The notes below the pieces were generated by a model. It did no database searches. It was not told the origin of the DNA and saw only the letters and a list, made by a program, of their open reading frames with translations. A program made the translations under genes and the position numbers. Below are positions 22,018-35,176 of a stretch of 64,000 nt of DNA, in pieces. Each line of letters begins with the position of its first letter. Positions within the stretch are counted from its first letter, which is position 1. Source of the stretch: Coccinella septempunctata (lineage: Eukaryota > Arthropoda > Insecta > Coleoptera > Coccinellidae); contig NC_058198.1 in the NCBI RefSeq assembly GCF_907165205.1, positions 9,525,001 to 9,589,000 of the forward strand, in the 5' to 3' direction.

Positions 22018-24470
22018 TTCGGAAGGAAATAATATTATTGGAAAAATTTGTAAATAAATACCGTATGATTTTTTGGTTTTAGGTTAGGAGATGGAGAGGT
22101 TAGAATTTTTACTCTTTAAACTTTTTGACAGCTGCAGTTCCTGTAAAAGCAGTAGTAATTAATTCAAACCCAGAGATGGCGCTTCATAATTCAAGTTCAC
22201 AAACGATACGAAACGTTTATTGTTCAATCTTGTGAACTGCAGAATATCATGAAGTCAAAGTTCGATAATGTGATTTCTATTGTCATTGTATTGAACATGT
22301 ATAAAAGTACTACGGAGCAGCAAAACACTATCTGGAAATTGCCCTTTTCCTTTTAGCGCATCCACCATATTGTTCTGATTCTACTAGAGAAATTTTCCTT
22401 GTTTAAGGACAATGTCTTTCAACAATGCCATTGTATATGGGATATGTTCTGCTTAGAAAATGGTATTACAACATGATTTTCACTAGGATGAGTGTTTCAC
22501 CACTTCACGTGTTTCGCTATCATAATAGAGAAGGATAAGAAACTAATCCTTGCGAAAATTATGTTATTCAGTTCCTCCTCTATAATTATATATTTTTTTC
22601 GAGTATAGGCTACATCAGTTCAAAATTTTCTGACTCTTATCAACTGGAACAGTAGTGATTTATTGAATGAAAAGGACATTACATATATTGTCTGCAAAAA
22701 TTCGCAGATGAAGAAACTTCTTCCTTCAACATATTCAGATACAGAAATAAAAAATATATACCCTCTTGTATATTCCAGTTTAATTATTTCTTCTTTTCAC
22801 CTCATTTCAATTCACCTAACGTACCTACAACTAGATTCATGAAAGCAGATCAATTGAATATATAAAGAAATGACGATTATTTTCATGAGTATATGGAGGA
22901 ATTCCCATTGAAACTTGAAAGGATATCAATCATCTCACTCGTTTCTGAAATATCAACTAGTTGTATAGCATCACCAATAAGTTCGTACATTCAATACTGA
23001 ATTAGACGATGGTAGGACTAGTAGTAATATTCAATAATAAGAATACTAATTTCAATATTGTCCCTTCACGATAGGCTGTTACATATAGTTTCTTCAATCT
23101 TCAATAATATACTCTTTCGAATTACAACCTCTTGATTCAAACTTTTATAACGCCTCTTATCGTACGAATAAAGCAGTGAGTAATGTACAACTTCATTCAT
23201 TGGAAGGGAAATAATGGAAATTTGCTGTTGAACATAAAAAGGTTTAGTTTTATTCATTAAATGAATTCCAGAAAGCCATCATCAGTTTCGAATTGATATG
23301 ATAAAAATCCATAATTGAAGTAAAGAAACTGAATTACATGATTTTCACTGTAGTAGTGAAAAACTAAATTGCATGATTTCACTAAGACCCGTTTTTTACC
23401 ACTAATGCAGGTATCCAGTTGAAATAAAATCTTTGTGAAATCATGCAATTCAGTTTATTCGGTATTATAAATTATCAATAATTTCTAGTTGCAAAATGGC
23501 GAATGCGCATTAACATTATGTGGTTTTTTTGAAACCTCAAAATTGAATGAGCGATGTAATTGAACGAGTGATATAATTGAATTTTATCATATCGATTAGA
23601 TGAATCTTAATTTTTTGAATTATGTAGAGAATGAAGGTATTTGGGGAATACCCTGAAAATTATAGAAAATAAGTTGTTAATTAGGATTTTGTTCCTGTGT
23701 ATATGGAATGATTAACAATCTACCAATGTGATAATAATCAATTTTCCCTGCTGCGATAGCAAAAAACGCCAGAATTTTCCATAGACTTCCCAAGCGGAAT
23801 GGAAAATGGGACAAACATTCAACTTCAACTGAAATTTTGTGAATGAAATGCAACAGCTCGTTCAATACGAGATGCTCGTCATCACAGTCTCTCCCGGTAT
23901 TCTCTTTCTCCCAGCGTCCTTCTCGCGGCATATTATTTTTATAGATATTACTTTCCTCCCGCAAAATCGTAAAGAGCTTCGATTCACTCGATGTGGTTTT
24001 TTTGTGGAGGATGCGAACACTGAAGCTCTTCTTCCACAGCGCCGTCCAAAAATATTTTATTGTAGATCATTTCGATCCTCTCCATTAGCAGAAATGATTA
24101 GATTTCCAGTGGGTCCTTTATTCGGACCTGATTCGGATCAAATTTCATTCAGGAATACCGTTCCATCCATTTCATTGTAACTTGTAACGAAAATGTAGGG
24201 CGCTAATACTCATTATTAACTGAATGAGCACATATTTTTATGAAGGGTCTTAAATATACTCAATAAGAAACTTTAAGAATATTTAGAAAAAATTCAGAGT
24301 ATAGTTTGAGATGCATGAATTCAATGAGTTTCAACTCAAATAATTTTATCTGCCAGATACATTCGGAAATGTTAACATTGTTAACAATAACTGGGTCTGG
24401 GTCCTCATAATTGTGATGTAAAAAATTCAATTAATAATCTAGGTAATTTGTTTGAAGTCATTGTAACGTC
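22018..24470. other. no gene recognised; dispersed repeat fragments
   Basis: AT-rich sequence with no convincing protein. Fragments of the GAATTACATGATTTTCACT repeat lie near 22475-22530 and 23290-23460. A copy of the 19-base motif TTGCAAAATGGCGAATGCG is at 23489-23507. The frames near 23677-24180 look incidental and match nothing known to me. Confidence 0.4.
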
Positions 24471-24487
24471 ATTCAACTTTAGAAGTT

Positions 24488-25330
24488 ATGCATCAAGTGG
24501 CAGGTTTGCATCAAGCTGGCATGAAAATGAAACAAATCGATGTAGCCGAGCAAATGGTTGTTCCACAAAGTGTGATAAGTCGGTTATGTAGGCGTTTCAG
24601 GAGAAATGAGAGTCCTGTCGAAAGAACAGGCCCAGGACCTTGTACAACAACAGGACAATACAGATTCCAGATTGGTTCAGATCCTGTAAGGAATCATCTT
24701 CATGAGGCTAATCTTCAGTCTTGGAGGCCAATTTCTAGAAGCAATTGCGATGCAAGATAAGAATGGGCCTCCAGAACTCCGGAAGTGGGGTGCAAATTAA
24801 TGGGATTTCGGATTTGTTCACGGATGAATTAAGGCTCGAACTTAATCCAGATTCTCATCGAACTATATGGAGAAGATCTGGAAATGCAGAACGTTCTGGA
24901 AACGATCAGCAAGAAACACTTATAGGGGAGGTTTTTTATGGTATGGGGGAGAATCACAACTGGTGGAAGAGCAGACTTCAACAGAGTTTAGCAATATTTG
25001 GACGATAATCTTCTATCCATTTCCGCCCCTTACTAGGAGCTGGAGAAAACTTTCATTTTTGTGACAACGCTCTTTTACGAGGAAATAGAAAGGCCATGGA
25101 ATTATTTCACAGTGCCCAAATTTTGAAGTGTAATTTAAGTACACATAGGTGATAATATAGAAAATAAATGAAAAAAAAAGTTTGTGGAATGTTTTGCCAA
25201 ATGTTGGTTAAAGCATTGTCGTGCTGTTGAAGTGTATGCAGTGGGGCAAGTAGGAGAGGATTGCTGTGACATTGCAGACAAGACATGATCAATACAATTA
25301 AGGTCTGGAAAGTCAGCGTGCCAGGCCTAA
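24488..25330. pseudogene. rearranged Tc1-like transposase remnant
   Basis: Plus-strand frames from 24488 give a helix-turn-helix region (VAEQMVVPQSVISRLCRRF) closely like that of the element at 5213-6680, followed by decayed pieces including MVWGRITTGGRAD near 24940 and a block with QYLDDNLL. The C-terminal third appears on the opposite strand at 25170-25330: WHADFPDLNCIDHV, then in another frame PLHTLQQHDNALTNIWQNIP. An internal inversion or two abutting copies would explain this. No terminal repeats were found. Confidence 0.7.
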
Positions 25331-25547
25331 ATATCGCCTGAGCCTTGAGTATGAGTCGGGATCCCGATAGAACGAGATATAAGTCGGGTTTTTGGTAATA
25401 ATCCTAGTTCCAGTACATACAGATTCTGGCAACATATTTTGTATTGCGATTCCCTTAAAAACGGAGCTTTTTGGAATCCAGAAGTATAGAATTTCCTTTC
25501 CTCAGTCGACACTAAACAATTGATTATGAAAAATTGATTATAGGATA

Positions 25548-27132
25548 TACAGGGTGAGTCTTTGACTCGTACAAATATTTTTAAAAGTAGACTCTTGAAT
25601 TCAAAAGAAACACTTTTGTCCATTACCATTTTTTCCGAATCGGCTCGGTTTAAAAGTATAGGCTGTTGAAAAACCGTGAAGAATTTTATTTCTAGGTTTA
25701 TATCACAAACACTTTTATTGAATTAAATGAATTTCGGAATATTGTTGTCATTTATTGAATGAATTTTTTCGAACACAAGAAGTGTCACCCACGTCTCCCA
25801 GTTTTCTCAGTATGTGACTATTACTTCCACAAAAATACCAAAAATTCAAAGAACCCAACTCTTGAAACTGAGCTGGACGCTATCTAATGAATATTTGTTT
25901 TGTAAAATGAAAGTATTCTTCATATATTCTCGTGTAATGCTTTCGTTTCGAGTAATTTGATGTTAAAAGATGAAAAATTATCTGTGAAATTCGAAAAACT
26001 GGGTACTTTGGCTGAATAGATAGATAGATAGATAGATAAACGTCTTTAATTCAAATTATATTCCCACATAGGAAACCTCAAAATGAAATAGTGTCCTAAA
26101 TTATTACAAGAAAAAAAAAACAATCAATTTGCACCTTAATAGTCTTCGAAACAATATGGCTCTAGCTCTACTGAATATTTCTTGGTTCTAACTTTAAACT
26201 GTTTGTGATTACTGATTATTTCAAGATCATATATGATCTTGAAATAATTTACCTTATAAGGTAAATTATTGAAGATCCTAAAACACATATAGGATGAATT
26301 TTTTTCAGAAAGAGACAAACGATGATATGGAAAGTCAATATTTGCTGTTCTTGTATTATAGGTCGTATTTGTGTTATTTTTTAAGAACTCAGATTTATGT
26401 TCATACAAATACATTAGACATTCATGAAAATATAGTCCATAAACCGTTAGGAAATCTTGCTTTTTAATCTTTCCTCTGCATGAATCTCTGAAATTCATGC
26501 CCAGCAACGATCTCAGGATTCTTTTCTGATAAACAAAAATTGACTTTACTGCTGAGCTTACTCCCCAGAAAATTATTCCATATCTGATCAAAGACAAAGA
26601 TTCATAGTTTGCGTAGTATATTGTCTTCTTCGTATCATGTATTTATTGATTACTCTCATAGCATAGCATACTTTATTCAACTTATTCAATAGTTCTTCTA
26701 TATGTTTTGTCCATTGTGGAAACTTATCTCTTTACCAGAAATTTGGTAAATGTTGATGTTTCCACTTTGTTCTCACCCAAATCGATCATCAGATTGTCCT
26801 GTTTCAATCTGTTGGAACGAAAAACCATAATGTCCGTCTTCTTTCTATTCAAAATGAAATTGTTTCGTGATAGCCATTCTTGAATTTTTTGGTATACAAC
26901 TTCGCATTTCAGTAAAACTCTGTTTGAAAGATCCACAGATGTATAGTATCACAGATAGTTATTTTGAAGGTAATAATGTTTTTCCAGGGGTGGCACAGCT
27001 CATTATGAAAACTTAAAATGGCCATATCTTTTTATCAGGGCCGAATCGGAAAAATGGTATAAAAAAAGTGTTTCTTTTGATCTCAAGAATCTACTGTTAA
27101 AATATTCGTATGAGTCAAAGACTCAGCCTGTG
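25548..27132. mobile_element. non-autonomous inverted-repeat element, copy B, split by a LINE
   Basis: Same family as 11862-12544: it begins TACAGGGTGAGTCTTTGACTC and ends with the inverted counterpart (GAGTCAAAGACTCAGCCTGT). Removing 26019-26915 leaves a sequence collinear with copy A. Copy B retains an AAAGAAACACTTTT block near its left end that copy A has lost. Confidence 0.85.
26019..26915 (-). pseudogene. 5'-truncated LINE inserted in copy B
   Basis: Minus-strand frames 26724-26936 and 26136-26597 encode the end of a non-LTR reverse transcriptase: WLSRNNFILNRKKTDIMVF, then SLIRYGIIFWGVSS, QKRILRSLLG and FLTVYGLYFHECLMYLYEH. On the minus strand the element ends in a (TATC)n tail (26019-26038), as expected for the 3' end of a LINE. 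The upstream half of the reverse transcriptase is missing. Stops and a frame change are present. The clade may be CR1- or Jockey-like; not certain. Confidence 0.8.
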
Positions 27133-28537
27133 TTTGACTGTTTCTATCGTTTTGGGTTATTCACTCCAACGTTTAGAAGTGTATTTGCCAGTACTTTTCA
27201 GTGATTCTCTTGCTTATAAAGAAAGAAGTTATTCTGTTCGGAAAATTCTGTAAGATCCAGCATATTTGTTTTATGATATTCGGTCTTTAATTTATTAGGA
27301 TTCTTAAATAGTACATTTTCATCATTTTTTCCACCAAAGTTATTCTTTGTTGTAGCGATTTCTTCTTCTATTTTATTTATTACCACTTTTTAGAATATTA
27401 TCCTGCCAGAATCAACTTGAATTGGTTGAGTTTCGATAGAAATTAAGAAGAGGAGTTTATACCATTCACTTTCGTAGAAAAGATGGCAGCACTTAACGAA
27501 CGTCTTTTTTCAATTTCACCAGGATACGAATTGTAGCCAATGGCCAGACATTTCGAGAAATTCCTTCATATAGAAATTAATAGAAGAGATAATTGCACAT
27601 CGGAAAGTTAATAATATGAATAAATATTTGTTCTTCAATGAGAAAAATTTTTATTTTTTTTTCCATTTGACGAATAAGAAAATTTCTGACTTACCGAGAT
27701 GACGAACTGATTGAATTGAATTATAATGATAACCCCATATAAATTAGTGGTTTCTGAAGTGAGATATTCTTTTTCTCTTCTTGAACTGACCACTCTAACG
27801 GTGTAGAAGCCTCTTAACATCTACGATGAAATGTGAATTGATGAAATGATAAGGAGCGTGTAGCCTGAATGCCCAACATCTACATGAACACGAGCCAGGC
27901 CAAATAATAATGCGATTATTCAGAAGTTTCTCCGATTTATTACGCAAATCGGACTTTTTTTGCTCATCAATCTACTAGCCGCATACGTTTCAAGTTATCC
28001 AATAACTCAATGATCCACTTCCGAATTCCATTCAATTTCCAGGAAAAAACCCGGTGAAATATATTTCCTCGAAACGGGAAAATAATTTCCGATTTTTCAC
28101 TGCCTCGGGCCCGACCACGGATATCCGTTCAATTTTCTATTGGGATTTGGACATTCGGCAGGCCTTGTATCGGTTTTCTCATGTGTGAAGCAGAACCCCC
28201 CGAACCAAAGTAAATAAAACAAAAAGTAAGGCAGCCCGGGAGGTGAATTACCCGCGATGTGACTGGAATCGTTATTCCATCAGCGGAAAATGAAACTGGC
28301 GCTGATTTCTTTTTTATCGGAATTTCACATCGAAACACCATTAACGGATATTCTAGTCCTCAAGACATTCTCTTGATTTGGGAATTTGCATTTCGTTCTT
28401 TTTACCCTTAATGAGTTCGCAGTGTTTTCAAAGGTGAGGCTTTCTTTTGAAAGAAGGTAGAAGTCATCAAAATAAGTGATTTCACCAAAAATTTTAAACA
28501 TAAAATACACAAGATTCCTGAGTTACAACCCCTAAAA
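27133..28537. other. no gene recognised
   Basis: Mostly featureless AT-rich sequence. At about 28429-28528 there is one copy of a dispersed repeat (GGTGAGGCTTT, GAAGGTAGAA, TTTCACCAAAAATTTT) that also forms the ends of the element at 52595-53502. Confidence 0.4.
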
Positions 28538-31500
28538 CAGTGGTTCCCAACTAGTGGTACGCAGAAGCCATGACTTAGAGTTTTTTATTTAAGATTTAAA
28601 CGCTGCTCTCAGACCAAACTGTTTAATAGATGGCGTTAGTGAATAGAATCAGTAGTACAGTTAATACAAACTTGCTGAAAAATTTGAGAATGTCGCACAT
28701 ATAGTCATTTTTGAAGATAACCTTCGAGCTTTTATTTGCAAACTTCAATTGTGATTATGCGTGAAAATTTCCAAAATGATGCAATAAATTAATTAATCGT
28801 CAAGACCGAACGGCTGCATCGAGCTCCATAAAATTTTCAGATTTATTACTAGAAGAGTTGCTCTTTCAGAATATATATCACATTTCCATCTACGGTTATT
28901 TTTATTGAGAGATAATCCACTCGAAAGATGACTATCGAAAAATTTCCAAAAAGAGGAAATCAATTAAATAATCGTCAAGATTGAACGGTTGTATACAGCT
29001 TCATGAAATTTTTAGATTTATTACTAGAAGAGTTGCTCTTTCAGAATATGTATCACATTTCCATCTACGGTTATTTTTATTGAAAGATATTCTTTTCGAA
29101 AAATGACTATCGAAAAATATCTAAGAAGATGGAATCAATTAGATAATCGTCCAGACTGAACGGTTGCATCGAGCTCCATAAAATTTTCAGATTTATTACT
29201 AGAAGAGTTGCTCTTTCAGAATATGTATCACATTTCCATCTACGGATATTGTTATTGAAAGATAATCCACTCGAAAGATGACTATCGAAAAATATCTAAG
29301 AAGATGGAATCAATTAGATAATCGTCCAGATTGAACGGTTGCATGGAGCTCCATAAAATTTTCAGATTTATTACTAAAAGAGTTGCTCTTTCAGAATATG
29401 TATTACATTTCCATCTACGGTTAATGTTATTGAGAGATAATCCACTCGAAAGATGACTATCGAAAAATTTCCAAAAAGATGGAATCAATTAAATAATCGT
29501 CAAGATTGAACGGTTGTATACAGCTTCATGAAATTTTTAGATTTATCACTAGAAGAGTTGCTCTTTCAGAATATGTATCACATTTCCATCTACGGATATT
29601 GTTATTGAGAGATAATCCACTCGAAAGATGACTATCGAAAAATATCTAAGAAGATGGAATCAATTAGATAATCGTCCAGATTGAACGGTTGCATCGAGCT
29701 CCATAAAATTTTCAGATTTATTACTAGAAGAGTTGCTCTTTCAGAATATGTATCACATTTCCATCTACGGATATTGTTATTGAGAGATAATCCACTCGAA
29801 AGATGACTATCGAAAAATATCTAAGAAGATGGAATCAATTAGATAATCGTCCAGATTGAACGGTTGCATCGAGCTCCATAAAATTTTCAGATTTATTACT
29901 AGAAGAGTTGCTCTTTCAGAATATGTATTACATTTCCATCTACGGTTAATGTTATTGAGAGATAATCCACTCGAAAGATGTCTATCGAAAAATTTCCAAA
30001 AAGATGGAATCAATTAAATAATCGTCAAGATTGAACGGTTGTATACAGCTTCATGAAATTTTTAGATTTATCACTAGAAGAGTTGCTCTTTCAGAATATG
30101 TATCACATTTCCATCTACGGATATTGTTATTGAGAGATAATCCACTCGAAAGATGACTATCGAAAAATATCTAAGAAGATGGAATCAATTAGATAATCGT
30201 CCAGATTGAACGGTTGCATCGAGCTCCATAAAATTTTCAGATTTATTACTAGAAGAGTTGCTCTTTCAGAATATGTATCACATTTCTATCTACGGATATT
30301 GTTATTGAGAGATAATCCACTCGAAAGATGACTATCGAAAAATATCTAAGAAGATGGAATCAATTAGATAATCGTCCAGATTGAACGGTTGCATCCAGCT
30401 CCATAAAATTTTCAGATTTATTATTAGAAGAGTTGCTCTTTCAGAATATGTATCACATTTCCATCTACGGATATTGTTATTGAGAGATAATCCACTCGAA
30501 AGATGACTATCGAAAAATATCTAAGAAGATGGAATCAATTGATTAATCGTCCAGATTGAACGGTTGCATCGAGCTCCATAAAATTTTCAGATTTATTACT
30601 AGAAGAGTTGCTCTTTCAGAATATGTATTACATTTCCATCTACGGTTAATGTTATTGAGAGATAATCCACTCGAAAGATGTCTATCGAAAAATTTCCAAA
30701 AAGATGGAATCAATTAAATAATCGTCAAGATTGAACGGTTGTATACAGCTTCATGAAATTTTTAGATTTATCACTAAAAGAGTTGCTCTTTCAGAATATG
30801 TATCACATTTCCATCTACGGATATTGTTATTGAGAGATAATCCACTCGAAAGATGACTATCGAAAAATATCTAAGAAGATGGAATCAATTAGATAATCGT
30901 CCAGATTGAACGGTTGCATCGAGCTCCATAAAATTTTCAGATTTATTACTAGAAGAGTTGCTCTTTCAGAATATGTATTACATTTCCATCTACGGTTAAT
31001 GTTATTGAGAGATAATCCACTCGAAAGATGACTATCGAAAAATTTCCAAAAAGATGGAATCAATTAAATAATCGTCAAGATTGAACGGTTGTATACAGCT
31101 TCATGAAATTTTTAGATTTATCACTAGAAGAGTTGCTCTTTCAGAATATGTATCACATTTCCATCTACGGATATTGTTATTGAGAGATAATCCACTCGAA
31201 AGATGACTATCGAAAAATATCTAAGAAGATGGAATCAATTAGATAATCGTCCAGATTGAACGGTTGCATCGAGCTCCATAAAATTTTCAGATTTATTACT
31301 AGAAGAGTTGCTCTTTCAGAATATGTATTACATTTCCATCTACGGTTAATGTTATTGATAGATAATCCACTCGAAAGATGACTATCGAAAAATTTCCAAA
31401 AAGATGGAATCAATTAAATAATCGTCAAGATTGAACGGTTGTATACAGCTTCATGAAATTTTTAGATTTATCACTAGAAGAGTTGCTCTTTCAGAATATG

Positions 31501-32604
31501 TATCACATTTCCATCTACGGATATTGTTATTGAGAGATAATCCACTCGAAAGATGACTATCGAAAAATATCTAAGAAGATGGAATCAATTAGATAATCGT
31601 CCAGATTGAACGGTTGCATCGAGCTCCATAAAATTTTCAGATTTATTACTAGAAGAGTTGCTCTTTCAGAATATGTATTACATTTCCATCTACGGTTAAT
31701 GTTATTGAGAGATAATCCACTCGAAAGATGACTATCGAAAAATTTCCAAAAAGATGGAATCAATTAAATAATCGTCAAGATTGAACGGTTGTATACAGCT
31801 TCATGAAATTTTTAGATTTATCACTAGAAGAGTTGCTCTTTCAGAATATGTATCACATTTCCATCTACGGATATTGTTATTGAGAGATAATCTACTCGAA
31901 AGATGACTATCGAAAAATATCTAAGAAGATGGAATCAATTAGATAATCGTCCAGATTGAACGGTTGCATCGAGCTCCATAAAATTTTCAGATTTATTACT
32001 AAAGGAGTTGCTCTTTCAGAATATGTATTACATTTCCATCTACGGTTAATGTTATTGAGAGATAATCCACTCGAAAGATGACTATCGAAAAATTTCCAAA
32101 AAGATGGAATCAATTAAATAATCGTCAAGATTGAACGGTTGTATACAGCTTCATGAAATTTTTAGATTTATCACTAGAAGAGTTGCTCTTTCAGAATATG
32201 TATCACATTTCCATCTACGGTTATTTTTATTGAAAGATAATCCACTCGAAAAATGACTATCGAAAAATGACTATCGAAAAATATCTAAGAAGATGGAATC
32301 AATTAGATACTCGTCAAGATTGAACGGCTGCATCAAGCTCCATAAAATTTTCAGATTTATTACTAGAAGAGTTGCTCTTTCAGAATATGTATCACATTTC
32401 CATCTACGGTTATTGTTATTGAGAGATAATCCACTCGAAAGATGACTATCGAAAAATTTCCAAAAAGATGGAATCAATTAAAAAATCATCAAGACCGGCA
32501 GCTGCATCAAGTTCCATAAAATTTTCAGATTTATCAGAGGTGATCCCTGCTAACAAGAATAATATAAAAGAGGTCCCTGGCCAAGAAAGGGTTGGGAACC
32601 CCTG
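28538..32604. mobile_element. hAT-type MITE expanded by an internal satellite
   Basis: The left end CAGTGGTTCCCAAC and right end GTTGGGAACCCCTG are inverted repeats of the hAT type. The flanking 8-mers CCCTAAAA (28530-28537) and TCCTAGAA (32605-32612) match at six of eight positions, a decayed target duplication. The terminal ~220 bp at the left and ~70 bp at the right match the 586-bp MITE at 8792-9377. The interior is a tandem array. Total length is 4067 bp, about seven times the short copy. Confidence 0.9.
28757..32530. repeat. 175-bp satellite with two alternating unit types
   Basis: GTTGCTCTTTCAGAATAT occurs 21 times at almost exact 175-bp steps. Two unit types are distinguishable: type A has ATATCTAAGAAGATGG, type B has ATTTCCAAAAAGATGG. 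Order from 28757: B B A A B A A B A A A B, then strict A B alternation to the end, so the right half is a 350-bp higher-order repeat. One unit near 32250-32280 carries a 14-bp duplication (GACTATCGAAAAAT). The repeated 68-codon minus-strand frames are a by-product. Confidence 0.95.
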
Positions 32605-33839
32605 TCCTAGAAGTTCGACAGTAGAGATGTATTTTTTCAATTGAGCGCTTAAGTGTCATGAGGACCATATTTTATGTGTGTAATGCTGAAAATTTGATTC
32701 AAATGTAAAGAGTAAGTTTTCTCTTCAGTTTATGAGTAATGTTCAATTAATTTTGAGGCAAAACTGGCACATTTCAGCTGCCTACTCTTCGACTAGGCCC
32801 TTGTAAGATTATTAAGGGTATTTGCCATACCTTCGAGGAAATAGATGTACGATCGAAAGAATTAAAACTGTCTTGAATACCCTTTTTTGTTCCATATTTC
32901 CATTGTAATTTTTCAGGGAAATATTTATTTTACTGCTGTGACAAAAGAAGGAACGTCTTGTCCAGATAATGCTCTCGATTTCTACAGATTCCCATTTTTT
33001 GTTGATTATTTCGAATAATGAATTTTCCAGGAAAATTTGCGAGTATTTTTCTGGCTTCCTCTTCCTTAATGTTACGAATCAATAGGATGAAGCTTCTTTA
33101 CTTCCGTTGGACATAAGCCATTCACGATAATAAGATTTAAAGTTGTATTCCTTGTTGGAGAAAATAAAGAACGAATGAAAAAATGAGAAAAAAGAATAAT
33201 TCCAGAATCATGAAAACATGAACGGTTGAATAAGAATGAGAAATACATCTCGAAAATATAATAACACGAGTTGGAACTTAATAATAGAAGAATTTCCCAT
33301 TTTCATGAATGAAGGTTCTGCAAGCGATTGTCAGATTGAAATTCAACCTGTAACTTATTCAATTATGGCAATACGATTTACCATCGTTTTGTCTTTTTTT
33401 TTTGTTGTCGTATTATCGACAGAATCGATTCTGCAGTAATAATGATTCGTCGGAAACGATGCTTCCCGATTTAATATAGGAAATGTGGGGCTCGGAATTC
33501 TCATAAAACATTTTCCGTATCACTAGCTTACACTTATTGCAAAATATGTTTTCGACCTCATAATGATAAATCACTAAATACTGCCTACATGTCAGATCGG
33601 TGGATCGATTCTTTCTGCATTCTTTCGCTTAACGTCCAAGGGTTCACTTATGGGGGATGGGGATGGAGTTGTTTGATAGTTGGCGTTACTGAAAAGTAGG
33701 AGACAGTTTCACTATAGCATTTAGTGCCACATAAATTTTTTTTGGTTACTTTTCATTCTTCTGCTAGGCACCTAAGGAGTACCACAAACAAGAATTTGCA
33801 TTTTCAAGTACCTTTCCTTGGTATATTTATACAGGGTGG
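32605..33839. other. no gene recognised
   Basis: AT-rich sequence between the hAT-borne satellite and the next foldback element. No domain, repeat family or RNA gene was identified. Confidence 0.4.
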
Positions 33840-35176
33840 CCATTTGAAAAAGAAACGGACGAGATTACAGACGAAATAAATTTTTTCGATAGAAATGCTC
33901 GGACAGGTCGATTTCTGTTTCGAGGGGGACAACTTAAGATGTGGGTTACGGACGCATAGCGCTGCAACCCTTGCTACTACAACCCTCACCCCCAATTTTT
34001 GAATAGGGAAGATGGGGTGAGTGATACCTCATTTGAAAGGTATTTTTATACTGATTTCAGCACAGTAATTGTTTTTTCATTTTATGCATTAGTTCTCGAA
34101 ATATTCTCAACTAAGTATTTGAAAATGAAGTGGTGTTTTCATGGCACTTGTAGTGTTTTTTTGTGAAAAATCGACATTTTGAGCTTCAAAACAACCATGA
34201 CTGTGGCCTCCTTCCTCCAATTCACTGACATAGAAATCTTTAATCAAGATGTCGAACAAACAAAGCGTATTGCGAAGGAGCTCAATCTTACTGAAACTCA
34301 ATCTAAATTATCTTCGATATAATTTGCAGTATTTCCAATTACATGCGGTAACACTTGATCGATAGAAATCTCCAAAAAGTCCAAATACGTACATATCTCT
34401 AATCAGATTACCAGGTAAGAAAATCAAATCATTAATGATGCCACAGAAATATTCCAGTCCCAATTCGTGAAACGATTTCCGACTTAATTATGAAGTGTTT
34501 TCTCAGTTGGCTTCAATAATGTTTTCATTTTGTTGATTATTGAATTCATATCTTTTTCAAAAAAATGAGAATCGATAATTTTTTATTTATTACGAACTTA
34601 CCTGGTAATCTGATTAGAGATATGTACGTATTCGGACTTTTTGGAAATTTCTATCGATCAAGTGTTACCGCATGTTATTGGAAATACTGCAAATTATAGC
34701 GAAGATAATTTAGATTGAGTTTCAGCAAGATTGAGCTCCTTCGCAATACGCTTTGTTTGTTCGACATCTTGATTAAAGATTTCTATGTCAGTGGATTGGA
34801 GGAAGGAAGCCACAGTCATTATTGTTTTGAAGCTCAAAATGTCGATTTTTCACAAAAAAACACTACAAGTGCCATGAAAACACCACTTCATTTTCAAATA
34901 CTTAGTTAAGAATATTTCGAGAACTAATGCATAAAATGAAAAAACAATTACTGTGCTGAAATCAGTATAAAAATAACTTTCAAATGAGGTATCACTCACC
35001 CCATCTTTCCTATTCAAAAATTGGGGGTGAGGGTTGTAGTAGCAAGGGTTGCAGCGCTATGCGTCCGTAACCTACATCTTAAGTTGTCCCCCTCGAAACA
35101 GAAATCGACCTGTCCGAGCATTTCTATCGAAAAAATTTATTTCGTCTGTAATCTCGTCTGTTTCGTTTTCAAATGG
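33840..35176. mobile_element. 1.34-kb foldback element with 580-bp arms
   Basis: The left arm 33840-34419 and right arm 34597-35176 are near-identical reverse complements of equal length (580 bp each), separated by 177 bp. The outer ends are CCATTTGAAAA on both sides, and ACAGGGTGG lies just outside the left end. The same 64-codon frame appears at 34107-34301 (minus) and 34715-34909 (plus) only because the DNA is palindromic. Few mismatches between the arms indicate recent formation or gene conversion between them. Confidence 0.92.

Noticed and set aside
23677..24180. Overlapping frames of about 100 codons on both strands
   Set aside because: No recognisable family and no splice or start context; treated as chance.
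29282..32477. Repeated 68-codon minus-strand frames that look like a gene family
   Set aside because: They recur at multiples of the 175-bp satellite period with the same sequence and are explained by the tandem array.
28757..32530. Regular array considered as a CRISPR-like structure
   Set aside because: Units are 175 bp without unique spacers, in an insect genome, and lie inside a hAT-type element.
34107..34909. Same 64-codon protein on both strands, possible duplicated gene
   Set aside because: It follows directly from the 580-bp inverted arms; no domain or codon bias supports a protein.
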